From contig ML976979.1 in NCBI GenBank assembly GCA_010015675.1, positions 1,595,206-1,659,205 of the forward strand: DNA of 64,000 nt, written 5' to 3'. Origin of the DNA: Byssothecium circinans (Eukaryota > Ascomycota > Dothideomycetes > Pleosporales > Massarinaceae). The position numbers were made by a program, and so were the translations under genes. The notes beneath the pieces are model-generated. The model did no database searches. It had not been told where the DNA came from and saw only the letters and a program-made list of their open reading frames with translations. How positions within the stretch are numbered: the stretch's first letter is position 1; every line of letters starts with the position of its first letter. This document shows positions 33,077-43,686 of this stretch, one piece after another.

Positions 33077-33933
33077 CTCTTACGGGTTGGTTGTTTGCTT
33101 ATGAGCGGTGGATTTCGGGGGAGCTCCGTTCATGTTGTTGTTGGCTGCTGTGAGTGCTATTGCTACCTTAGAACGAGTGATGGGAGGCATGGTTGAGGTC
33201 GTCGGGCAGCAATGCAAGAAGCCAATAAAGGGAATCCCAATAAAGAGACTGTCGAGGATCCAAAACCGAGGGCAAACGAAACTTTAATCCTTTTCCGTAC
33301 TCTTTTTATTCCTCCCAACGCGAGTGTTTGGTGTGAGATTGCACGTCACCTCTCTTTGCGCACTCTGCACTCATGCCGGTGAAGCCGTGCAAGGCTGTAC
33401 AATAGAAAAGTCCGAAGTTGGGTGAGCATAACGAAAGGTACTATTGCAGCTCAGCCTCAGCCTTGGCTATATCCTGCAGTCATTTATTAACCAACCACAT
33501 CTTTGGCGTCCCTATGAGGAGGTGTTGGGTAAAGTTTGGGTGATATATAAACCCTGGGTGAGACACGGTACTGGGTTGGCGATAGCGGACGGAACGGTGG
33601 GAATGATGCCGTAAAACTTTAAGTTACATGCAGACATGTTTTATATAATTGCTCCAATAGATAAGCTACGATATCGGGCCGCCCCCTGCTAGAGGTTTTC
33701 CAAGGAAACCAGTTTAACGACTAAGCAGAGCCGAAGCAAACTGAACAAACATGCGATTTCCCCACCCAAACAACGCCTCGGTTCATCAGGAGCTCTCGGA
33801 AGGGAAGTGCATAGCCGCAATCCTACCATGTCGACGTCGAGCTTGTATACAGATTTAAAGCGTCCATTGCCGCCTTGAAAGAGGACTTCACTGGCCAGTA
33901 TTTGAAGTAGTGGGTTCAATATCTATACACACT
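33077..33933. other. intergenic, no gene recognised
   Basis: Shared upstream region of the ceramidase-like pseudogene and the CoA-transferase gene. Only short frames are present. Confidence 0.4.
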
Positions 33934-35225
33934 ATGGCAACACAATCACCTCCCCTCACCGGCATCCGTGTCCTGGAATTCGCCGGTTTAGCTCCTGGTA
34001 AACCATTACTTATGCGCAAGAACATGTCAACGGATACTAACAACACGAAAAGGGCCTTTTGCGGGCATGCTCCTCGCCGACTACGGCGCCACAGTCCTCC
34101 GTCTCGACCGCGCACCCATCCAACCCTCCAACGACCAACTCACGCGTCGCAAGACCTCAATATGCGTAAACATGAAATCACCCGGCGGAATCGCTCTGAT
34201 CAAAAAGATGATACCACACGTCGACGTACTAATCGACCCGTTTCGCCCGGGCGTTCTCGAAAAACTAGGCCTCTCCCCTGAAGACGTGCTTCTCAAGCTC
34301 AACTCACGATTGATCGTCGGTCGTATGACGGGATTCAGGAGAGATGGCAAATACAGCATGATGGCCGGTCATGATATAAATTACATTGCGGTCAGTGGGG
34401 TATTGAGCCTGTTTGGGAGGAAGGGCGAGAAACCGTATCCGCCGGGCAATGTTGTGGGTGACTTTGCGGGCGGAGGAGCCATGTGCTTTATAGGGATACT
34501 GTTAGCGCTTCTGGCGAGGGATAAGACGGGCGCTGGGCAAGTTGTAGAAGCGAACATGGTGGACGGAAGCGCGATTCTCGCGAGCATGCCCAGACTCGGA
34601 CAGAAGACGCAGGTGTGGAATGGCCAAAGGGGGACGAATATGCTGGATGGTGGGGCGCCGTTTTATGGGACGTATGAGACGAAGGATGGGAAGTACATGG
34701 CTGTGTAAGTTCACGATCCTATTACTCCCCCGACCAAGCTCACAGCGTGGAAGTGGTGCCATCGAACCCCAGTTCTACGCCGCACTTCTCAAGGGTCTCT
34801 CTCTTAAGCCATCGGAGCTTCCCGGCGATCGTAACGACAAAGCTGACTGGCCCAAACTGACTGAGTTATTCACTGATGTGTTCAAGAAGAAGACGCGCTC
34901 GGAATGGGAGGCTATATTTGACGGGACAGACGCATGCTGTACACCCGTGTTTGAAAATGCGGAGTTAGAGGCACAGGGCTTCGACCAGCGGCCGGCGGTG
35001 ACACTGAAGTCGACACCTGGATATGCGGTGCAAGAGGGCGATTCAGGCCGTCCGGCGGCAGTCGGGCAGGGAATCGGATGGGAAGGTAGTGGATGGAGTG
35101 AGAAAGGCCTCGAGCCTGGCAAAGGGGGTGAGGAGACTCTGAGTCGATGGCTGGGCTGGTTGAAGGGAAGGCATTACGATGCGGAGAATCAAGGCCTGGT
35201 TTTGAAAGATACTGCAAAGCTGTAA
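33934..35225 (+). CDS. CoA-transferase family III protein, alpha-methylacyl-CoA racemase type
   Basis: Exons 33934-33997, 34053-34704 and 34754-35225 give 395 residues. The spliced N-terminus is [20 protein letters not shown] followed by [12 protein letters not shown], the canonical CaiB/BaiF start. Characteristic AMACR parts follow: [44 protein letters not shown], and across the second intron [19 protein letters not shown]. The second intron ends at GAAG rather than the nearer CACAG, because only that site restores [16 protein letters not shown] epimerises 2-methyl-branched acyl-CoAs for beta-oxidation in peroxisomes and mitochondria; the C-terminus (DTAKL) could be a weak type 1 peroxisomal signal, which is speculative. 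Confidence 0.9.
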
Positions 35226-35344
35226 ACGTACAAAATATATCCTTCATGTTCAAAAAAATGCCATTGTACAAAAGAAGCTGCGCAGATCACAGACTGCCTT
35301 TTTTGTACAGATGTTTATACACCATATCGTATGTAATACTCCCT

Positions 35345-36214
35345 CTACCTCTGCCTCTGTTGTCGTGCTTTCGGCTTTGCCGTCTTCTTGCCAGCATTTC
35401 GCAACTTCTTCCTCTCCGCGTTCGCCGCTATCCTAGCCTGCGACTTTCTCCACGCTGCCCAACGGTTTCCGGGTACAAACTCCTTGACCTGCACATTGGC
35501 CCTCTCTGCAGCACGCCCAATATCCCAGTTAGCCGTGCGGTATGCATAGCCCTTGCCCATGACCACTCCCCTTGGCTTGTCCCTGAGTGTAGCAGTGATG
35601 CTTGTTCCAGTCCCTGTGCCGTCACCCACCTGCAGATCTGGCACAATAACCTGACCTTCGATGGTCCCAGTATTTGGAGTGTCCGTCACTGTGACCATAT
35701 TGAGCCTCCTCTTCCGCGCAGCGTTTCGTGGGTATGGCAGCGTATCTTCCTTGTTGAGGGCCACGCCAATGTATTGGCGCTTGGGATGCTTGAACGGATC
35801 GCGGTAGTAACGAACGTAGCCAGATTCGTTAGCGAATATGCAGTGGTCGCGGCCGAATTTGCAATTCTCTCCGGGGAACCACATGGTGCCACGCTGACGG
35901 AAGATAATGTTGCCCGGAATCACATATTCTCCTGTTTAGCCATCAGCCACCGTATCTCTTGATCAACATGGCTTTGGAACAATCGTACCTCCCGACTTCT
36001 TGGCTCCTAATCGCTTTCCCGGTCCATCTTTTGCGCCGTTGGCTCGTCCTTGGGCTTGATGCGAGGCATGTCTTAAGAAGGGCAGGGTTGGAGAGGATGC
36101 GGAGGTGCCATTGGCGGCGCGAAGGGCGTCTAGGACGCGTGAAGAGGGCGATAACGAGTGTGGAGAAGGCTGACAGGATGCCCTTACAGGTGCTAGTATT
36201 CGTGGGAGCAACAT
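35345..36214 (-). CDS. MRP7: mitochondrial large ribosomal subunit protein bL27m
   Basis: Exon 1 36214-35989 and exon 2 35931-35345 give 270 residues. The N-terminus, [20 protein letters not shown], is a mitochondrial presequence. The bL27 core is [20 protein letters not shown] then [20 protein letters not shown] and RGTMWFPG, interrupted by the intron inside the SGG motif. As in other fungi a long mitochondria-specific C-terminal extension follows, ending in a basic tail ([19 protein letters not shown]). bL27 lies near the peptidyl-transferase centre of the mitoribosome. The gene is convergent with the CoA-transferase, 119 bp apart. Confidence 0.93.
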
Positions 36215-36781
36215 GGCTGCTCTGCGATGGTAGTGAGGCCGTATGGCTTCCAGAGAATTGTCGACGTTGCTTGGCTGCGCTATACCTATCACATCTAGCG
36301 TATAAATGCCTCGCTCCTCCATCGCTTTCCACTCGGTGAGTCTATTCACGTTCTCTATGCACCAATCGTTTTGCAGAGACTTTTCAGTTTTAATTGACAT
36401 TCCAGCAGCGGCCTAGCCCAAACCTATCGCTTCAACATCGAAATACTGCACCGGCATCTCCCCTCACGACAAGGCGACTCTTAGGTTATTTATTCTTCTT
36501 AGCCGGGAGAGGTCTAGCGTGTACACGAGACAACTGTGTATTCACCAACATCTGAATGGACCAACGCGTCTTTACTTTGAGTACGGCGAATTGGATTAAC
36601 AGAAAGAGCTATCCTGTTGAGCACTCCTCCAACACGCCTTGTTGACGCCTGGTGGCTGAAATTGTCTCATTCTCTGCGCCGTCCTATTTGCCAGCAAACC
36701 AAGATCACACAGTCAATCTTCAAGCCCTCTGTTCACGACTAGCCTCGGAAGCACAATGTTTCGTCCTTGAATTGTCGCTGA
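36215..36781. other. intergenic upstream of bL27m
   Basis: Promoter side of bL27m. An in-frame stretch open up to 36400 precedes the chosen start but lacks presequence character. Nothing else recognised. Confidence 0.4.
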
Positions 36782-37090
36782 TTACGAGGGGGAGTGATCG
36801 TTCTGGATATTCCTATTCTCTCGAGCTTTGATAAGGAAAGCGAGCCTTAACCGTTCATAGGCTTCAATTGTGGAATCTCTCGAGGGCTTGTCATCTGCAG
36901 CGTATCGTGGCTTCGAGTGTTTTTTAGGCAACGAAGAAGCCCAAGTTGAGATTGTCGATATCTGGCTGGGTGATAAATAATGATGTGCGGATGTGGAAGA
37001 GGTCCTGGAGCTGGAGGGCTGGGCGGCTGAGGGACTTGACCGTGTCGAAGAAGAAGAAGGATGCTTTGAAGGAGCTGGCGACATTTTCAT
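36782..37090 (-). CDS. hypothetical Ser-rich small protein
   Basis: A 102-codon frame from an ATG at 37090. The first 40 residues are Ser/Pro-rich (MKMSPAPSKHPSSSSTRSSP), and the second half is more ordinary: YLSPSQISTISTWASSLPKK and STIEAYERLRLAFLIKAREN, likely helical. No known domain. It could be the last exon of a longer minus-strand gene, since frames continue above 37097, but I could not splice them convincingly. Confidence 0.35.
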   Translation of the reverse strand: MKMSPAPSKHPSSSSTRSSPSAAQPSSSRTSSTSAHHYLSPSQISTISTWASSLPKKHSKPRYAADDKPSRDSTIEAYERLRLAFLIKARENRNIQNDHSPS

Positions 37091-38779
37091 GCCAGCTCAT
37101 AAGAAGAAAGATGAAGATGGGTAGGTTACTGGACTCAAAGAAGTCGATGTGCGAAAACTAAATGCTTTTTCCTTGAGAGCTAAACGGTCTTGATTACACA
37201 TGTCGACTCGGCAAACCACACCTCTTTCGGAGAGTTCACAAATATTGACTCGTCTCAGATATCCAAATTCGCAGCGCTTGCTCAACATTCTGGAATCTGG
37301 AATGGTTGGGTTGTGGAGACGCATCACAAAGTTGGAAACGTTCCGGGACCAGCCAATAAGCACCATCACCGGAATCAAGCCTTGGGCTCCCGTTTGTTTC
37401 ATCAAAATTTCGAGGCCAAGCTGCGTTTCAATATGACAAATGTCGGGTTCAAAAGAAGCCACGACACGCACCTTGTTCCCGAAACACGATGATACTCCGG
37501 CGGTAGTGGCGTGTATTCCAAATCTCGTCGCGCTAAGGCATCCTTGTCATGCAGCCATGGTCTTTCAACTCCAACGTCGGAAAACGAAAGGAAGCACTTT
37601 GCCTTTGCCTTTAGCAGGTATAAAATCCACCGTTTTCTGCACCTTCCTCCTTCAGGTCACAGTTGACGCCATTACACCCAGACATCTCGGTCCTCTAGCT
37701 TTTGTTGCAGCATATGCGAACCTGGTCTATGTTCGATGACCAATGCAGCTGACATTTCCAAGCATATTTTCCATCTGGCGGGTTTTGCACTTGATTCTCT
37801 CGTACCTTCAACATCTACATCTTGATCCAGAGCTGATCAACACTTCAGGCGTGCGAATTCCACGGGCGATGGCCTATTTGCAGCTGTTACACCTCCGATC
37901 TCGTCCGGAAAGTCTTTCGAGAGTCGTCTTGCGATGGCATGACCTGAGAGCATACTTCAACAAGCGCTGCCTAGGGGAAAAGTAGACAGCTTCTGTCAAC
38001 TCAAGTTTTTAGTCTCGCATGGGTACCATAACAAATGATACTGTTGGGACTCTTACTGTAGCGGCTGCCTTAGTCAAGGCACTCTACCGTCAACACTCTC
38101 AGATGCCCGCCATAACGGGAATCTTCCCGCATGTGGAGGTCCTTTGATATTTCAACGTTTTCAGCGTCCATGATTCTAATTATCTTTATCTCCAAGGACA
38201 CCGATCGGACTCAGGCGGTGATGCACGAAATTGGGACTATAGCAGCCCCTCCCTCTTACTCTTTGGCAATTATCGCTGGTCGCACTGACTATGGCATCAG
38301 CTTCGATCTTTCGTAAAGGGTACGTATGTGTTTGTAGCCTTTCATCTATAGCCCAATGTTCACGATGGTCTACGAGATCTGATCGTCTCCATGCGTGTAA
38401 TGATGGAGCCTGTTGACTTGAACGTCCGAAGTCTAACATCCCCTCACGAACCACACTTTCCCCTTCCTCGGCTTTGGGTTACGTGCGTCAACCCCACTAT
38501 CCATCGGTGGTTCAACGTCTCAGCTCGATGTCTGTGCAAGGTCTGGCTTCATTAATCTCTGGTACCATGACGCTACCAAGATCCTATTCCTTCAGCTGAG
38601 TGGCTAGCGCAAAAAAATAAGTCCCAACATGCACGCAGGCCAGTTGATGTACAAAGTGGTTTGGAAGAGCTGGAGCCGGCGCCATGATGACGAAATTTCT
38701 GATGTGCCCTCGAGGACATCCATGCGCACAAGCTCTTTCTCAGACGTTTCCGACTTACGATTCCCGATGCGCGATTAAG
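37091..38779. other. intergenic, uncertain coding
   Basis: Several frames of 80-124 codons on both strands (for example 37097-37471 minus, which lacks an ATG). None could be assigned or joined. Confidence 0.35.
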
Positions 38780-40271
38780 ATGAAGAAACAATTTCCGAGT
38801 TGGACCATCGCTTCCGTGCTGGTGACTGCGAGTGTCGGCTACAAGGTTCTGGTACCTGCAATTGTGTTTACTGTCATGGCTATACTTGCAGTGGTGTTGA
38901 GGATGTATTCTCGGGCTTGTATCTCGAGGAATGTACAAGTTGAAGACTACTTTGTTGTTGTTGCCACGGTAAGTGGTCACAACTCGGTGAAGAGGAACGG
39001 AATAATGATTGTCGCAGCTTCTCTCCGTAGCAAACGCTGGTTTATTGTTGAAGCGTACGCTCGCTCACGCCGACGTCCGAGAGGAGGATTACGTTGACGA
39101 AGTTTCTAGAATTTGCAATTGACACCAACCAGGTGAAGGAAGAGGATCGAAAGTCACTGCTGGAAACATTGATCAAGGTACCCCTATCTTTTTTCCTATT
39201 CCCCTTTCACGAATAGATCTGATGTCGTTATAGCTTCTTTTCGGCCACTGTCTTCTTTACCAACTTTCTATCAACATGATCAAGGCATCCATCCTCATTC
39301 AATACCGTCGCATCTTCAACCGAGTCTGTCCAATCATTATGCTCGCAACCGCGGCACTCATGTTTCTTATTGCCGCCGCTTTAGCCTATGGATTCTGCGG
39401 TATACTATTTCTTTGCAATCCTGTGGAGAAGTTCTGGAATCTTCAAGTGCCGGGCACATGCAACGACGCAGAGAGGTACTTTTGGTCCACGTCTATTATG
39501 GGCGGTGTGCTGGACTTTGCGATTTGGATATTACCGATGCCGATGGTGGGGAGGTTGAAGCTGGGGAGAAGGCAGCGGTGGGGGCTACTTGCGGTATTCG
39601 GGTTGGGTGCTCTGTGAGTCCTGATGGATGACGGAGGCCAATGGAGAGAGACTGACTTTGGAGCAGTGTTTGCACTGTTAGCATCCTACGTCTCGCCGTG
39701 CACGATACCATTGAGAAGGGCAACGTCACTAGTAAGTCGCCCAAGTCATGTCACCTGTCCCCTTGGAACATCCGATCACTGACTTTGTTCTCGTATAGAG
39801 TCCGTCACATATACAATTCTCTGGTCCACAATTGAAGTCAACGTTGCCCTCATATGCGCGTCTCTATTCGTTATTAAGCCTCTTCTCCAACGTTGCTGTC
39901 CCAGGCTCCTCACCGACTCGCGGTCTCAAAGCGCCTCAGAAGATTCCCAGGAATTCAGGAGATGGATTGCCGTGGAAATGCTAAGAGCCACGCTCGTTTT
40001 TGAAGACGAAATCACCGAGCCTGTAACATTTCTTGGCCCCGGTGATGAAGAGAGCGCGATGAAGGTTGGAAGCGAAAAGCGCGAGGCCCCCAAGTTCAGA
40101 GGGGTTAAGGGTCGTGAGGCTCTCCAGCGGAGACGTGAAGCAGCATCGAAACAATTGGAGACTATACATGAGGAGGAGAAGCAGGAAGGGACAACGGCCA
40201 AGGAACGGGAGGAGATGACGCGACCGGAGAAGGCGTTGACGTGTAACGAGTGGCATAGGATTATGAGATGA
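38780..40271 (+). CDS. rhodopsin-domain (SAT4/PTH11-type) integral membrane protein
   Basis: Six exons (38780-38968, 39018-39054, 39110-39177, 39234-39613, 39667-39731, 39799-40271) join in phase to 403 residues. Features: VLVPAIVFTVMAILAVVLRM (helix 1) with YSRACISRNVQVEDYF, LLFGHCLLYQLSINMIKASI with LIQYRRIF (helix 3), FLCNPVEKFWNLQVPGTCND (conserved extracellular Cys loop), DFAIWILPMPMVGRLKLGRR, and TYTILWSTIEVNVALICASL. This is the fungal rhodopsin-like seven-helix domain with a long charged C-terminal tail rich in Glu/Lys. The 55-bp intron at 39055-39109 is required because the flanking frames differ, and it removes the usual loop between helices 2 and 3, so this junction is the least certain. 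An earlier in-frame ATG is at 38684. Ligand and role are unknown. Confidence 0.8.
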
Positions 40272-40873
40272 TGAAGGATGAGTACGAGTAGTAATGCAAA
40301 GGCGTAATGAGTTTTAATGGATTAGTTGAAGTCGAGAAACGTTTAGCAATTCGCCAGTTGGCTGGAACCACTGTACAATAAAAACGCCTACTGCAGGATC
40401 GACCATCTTAAGAGACACTCAATAGAGCTCAAATGACTTCAAAGTCTTCCTGCATATAAGCATGCATAAATGCGAGACTGAAATGCGAGGTGTCAAAGCA
40501 AGCTTCAGCACAGACCACCCAAAGTGGAGCTGGCAGCCGCGGGCGTCATTCTCGCAACCTCCACCTCCACCTTCGCACCTCCATCAACAAACCACAGCGC
40601 GGCTATTATTGCATGCTTGGTTTACGGCCTCGTCTCAAGTCCCGCCCCTCCCTCCTCGACCTCGTGCGCCGTAACAGCATCGATCAGATCTCCCAGCGCC
40701 CAGCCCTTTTGAAGACCGACGAGCACCCATTGCGTATCCCGCTGCCTCAGAGCCCCGTGCTAGCGCCGTCTGTCGTCGTTAGCCCGCCGCCCTTTGCACC
40801 AGAAGAAGAATCTATCGAAGAAGAAGGACTTTCTGCAGACGATAAGGAGGAGGAATTGGAAGTGGTAGCCAAG
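40272..40873. other. VMA1 upstream region with an in-frame open extension
   Basis: The frame of VMA1 stays open upstream of its ATG, with an in-frame ATG at 40613, through a Pro/Glu-rich segment. It is more likely leader than protein because fungal subunit A begins near the MPPKPQ start. Confidence 0.4.
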
Positions 40874-43113
40874 ATGCCGCCGGTGAGTGGAGCTTGCAAT
40901 GTGGGGTGCAGGTTTGGAGAGCTGACTGGGTGTAGAAACCGCAGAAGCAGGAGGATGGCGATGAGCAGACAGGTATGTTTATCTGATTTGATTTGGAAGT
41001 AGTTGAAAAAGTGCTAATTATGCTCCAGGCTCCGTCTTCTCCATCTCCGGGTACGTCACCGCAACTCTAGGAAGAAACGCACACTGACCATGCAAGACCC
41101 GTCATTGTCGCCTCGAGCATGATTGGATGTGCCATGTACGAACTTGTAGGTGGTATTCCAGAGCTTCGAATAGCTCTAGGGCTAATATGGGCAGGTTCGT
41201 GTTGGTCATGATAATCTTGTAGGAGAAGTCATTCGAATCGAGGCCGATAAGGCTACCATTCAGGTCTACGAGGAGACTGGTACGCAACAAAACTCCTCGG
41301 AATATATGGCTTGCGCTGACGAGTTCTAGCTGGTGTTACGGTCGGCGACCCCGTCTTCCGAACTGGAAAGCCTCTCTCCGTCGAGCTTGGCCCCGGTCTC
41401 CTGGAAACCATCTATGACGGCATTCAGCGTCCCCTCAAGAGTATTGCCGATGCCGCAAACAGCATCTATATTCCTCGTGGTATCGATCTCCCCGCCCTCG
41501 ATCGCAAGAGGAAGTGGGATTTCACACCCGGCAAGTACAAGGTCGGCGACCACATCACTGGAGGCGATGTCTTTGGCAGTGTTGTCGAGAACAGTCTGCT
41601 CAGCGACCACAAGATCTTGCTGCCGCCGCGCGCCAAGGGAACCATCACTCGTCTCGCGGGCAAGGGCAGCTACACTGTTGATGAAAAGATTTTGGAGCTC
41701 GAGTTCAACGGAACCAAGACCGAATACAGCATGATGCACCAGTGGCCCGTTCGTGTGCCGCGTCCTAGTTCGGAAAAGCTGTCGTCTGACCGACCGCTTA
41801 TTGTCGGCCAACGTGTGCTGGACGCTCTCTTCCCTAGTGTGCAGGGTGGAACTGTGTGCATTCCCGGTGCTTTCGGTTGCGGAAAGACTGTCATCAGTCA
41901 GTCGCTGTCCAAGTTTTCCAACTCCGACATTATCATATACGTGGGATGGTATGTCATTCATGTTCTATTGCGAAATTCGAGTATCGCATGCTAACGTCTC
42001 GTAGCGGTGAGCGTGGAAACGAGATGGCAGAAGTCTTGATGGACTTCCCTGAACTCACTATTGACGTCAACGGAAAGAAGGAGCCCATCATGAAGCGTAC
42101 GACGCTCATTGCAAACACGTCCAACATGCCCGTGGCCGCCCGAGAAGCCTCCATTTACACTGGGATCACTGGTATGTGAACCCTCATCGCTGTCGTCTTT
42201 CCACATGCGCTGACCAACCAAATTTAGTGGCTGAATATTTTCGGGATATGGGCAAGGACGTCGCCATGATGGCTGACTCCTCCTCGCGATGGGCTGAGGC
42301 TCTTCGTGAAATTTCTGGTCGTCTCGGAGAAATGCCCGCTGATCAGGGTTTCCCCGCCTATCTTGGAGCCAAGCTGGCTTCCTTCTACGAGCGCGCTGGT
42401 CGTGTCACTGCTCTCGGTAGCCCAGAGCGCCACGGTAGTGTCAGCATTGTCGGAGCCGTCAGCCCTCCAGGTGGTGATTACTCAGAACCTGTCACGACGA
42501 GTACTCTCAACATCGTGCAAGTCTTTTGGGGTCTTGATAAGAAGCTTGCGCAGCGAAAACATTTTCCATCGATCAACACAGGACTCAGTTACAGCAAGTA
42601 CACGAATTCGCTCGACAAATTCTATGCGGAGAACAACCCCGAGTTCCCCCGGCTGCGTGATCGCATCAAGGAGCTTCTCACGACTTCTGAAGATTTGGAC
42701 CAGGTCGTGCAGCTAGTTGGCAAATCTGCGTTGGGTGACGGTGACAAGATCACCCTAGACGTCGCGACGCTGCTCAAGGAGGACTTTTTGCAACAGAACG
42801 GTTACTCAGATTACGACCAGTTCTGCCCGCTGTGGAAGACGGAGTGGATGATGAAGAACATGATGGCATTCCATGACGAGGCGCAAAAGGCTGTTTCGCA
42901 GGGCCACGCCTGGGCCAAGATCCGCGAGAGCACGTCGGAGATCCAGAGCCAACTTCGCAGCATGAAGTTTGAGCTGCCTAGCGACGGCGAGGATGCGGTT
43001 ACGAAGAAGGTAAGCGTTGCGAATGCCATGTTACGCACTATGCTAATATTGTCTAGTATGAGGAGCTCCTTCAGAAGATGACTGACAAGTTTGCGGCGGT
43101 TGTGGACGAGTAA
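40874..43113 (+). CDS. VMA1: V-type proton ATPase catalytic subunit A
   Basis: Nine exons (40874-40882, 40936-40972, 41029-41050, 41097-41145, 41195-41279, 41330-41948, 42005-42171, 42228-43009, 43057-43113) give 608 residues. It is the ATP-hydrolysing subunit of the V1 sector on the vacuolar membrane. Seen: [39 protein letters not shown], the Walker A loop [58 protein letters not shown] with [15 protein letters not shown], and [18 protein letters not shown]. There is no intein. The first four introns are densely packed in the 5' end, giving exons of 9, 37, 22 and 49 bp. The intron after 41948 splits the Cys codon of CGERGNEM. Confidence 0.96.
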
Positions 43114-43686
43114 GGCAGGCGTGGGCGGGATGTGTATTGCATAGCGTGCTTCTGCCGCGTATCCTGCGTGGGGCGGATATAGATAGACTGTGTGAAATGT
43201 ACATTTTGAACGTTGGTGCCTGATTTGGCTGACGACGCTTCTCGTGAACATTGCCTCTGACATGGTCATACGGCAGGGGGCTACCTAGGTAGATGAAGTT
43301 CACTCACGTGTGCGCTAGATTCCTCTGTTATCATCGCGAAGTAAAGACATCTTAGGATACCTAGAGAGATGGAGAACTGGCTAGGTATTAGGTCTTGAAG
43401 TTATTCAAGCCTACCTTGGTGTTGATATATTAGAGAAAACTAGGCTGGGCCCTGCGGTAGAGTGGCGTTGTGGCGTTGTGGCGGTGCAGCTTCACGTTGG
43501 ATTCGGTAGCATCCTTGTCTCGTTACGTTGGTCGACAGTAGTGCGCAAGCAACTGACACTCGAACACACAACACCAAACACTCGCGCCCACCTGCCCCAT
43601 ATACCGTTGCCTCTGCTTGTCCTGCCGATAGACTGTACTTGTATATCTCCACGAAGCTCTCTACACCCCCCCCCCCGTCGCCAGCC
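43114..43686. other. VMA1-VPS1 intergenic region with a C11 tract
   Basis: Promoter and leader of VPS1. A run of 11 C at 43666-43676 lies 10 bp before the VPS1 ATG. Pyrimidine-rich leader from about 43550. Confidence 0.5.

Noticed and set aside
37097..37471. 124-codon minus-strand frame
   Set aside because: Begins with GTG, not ATG, and I could not splice it to any upstream exon; left as uncertain intergenic.
41326..41961. 211-codon minus-strand frame inside VMA1
   Set aside because: Shadow of the VMA1 coding frame.
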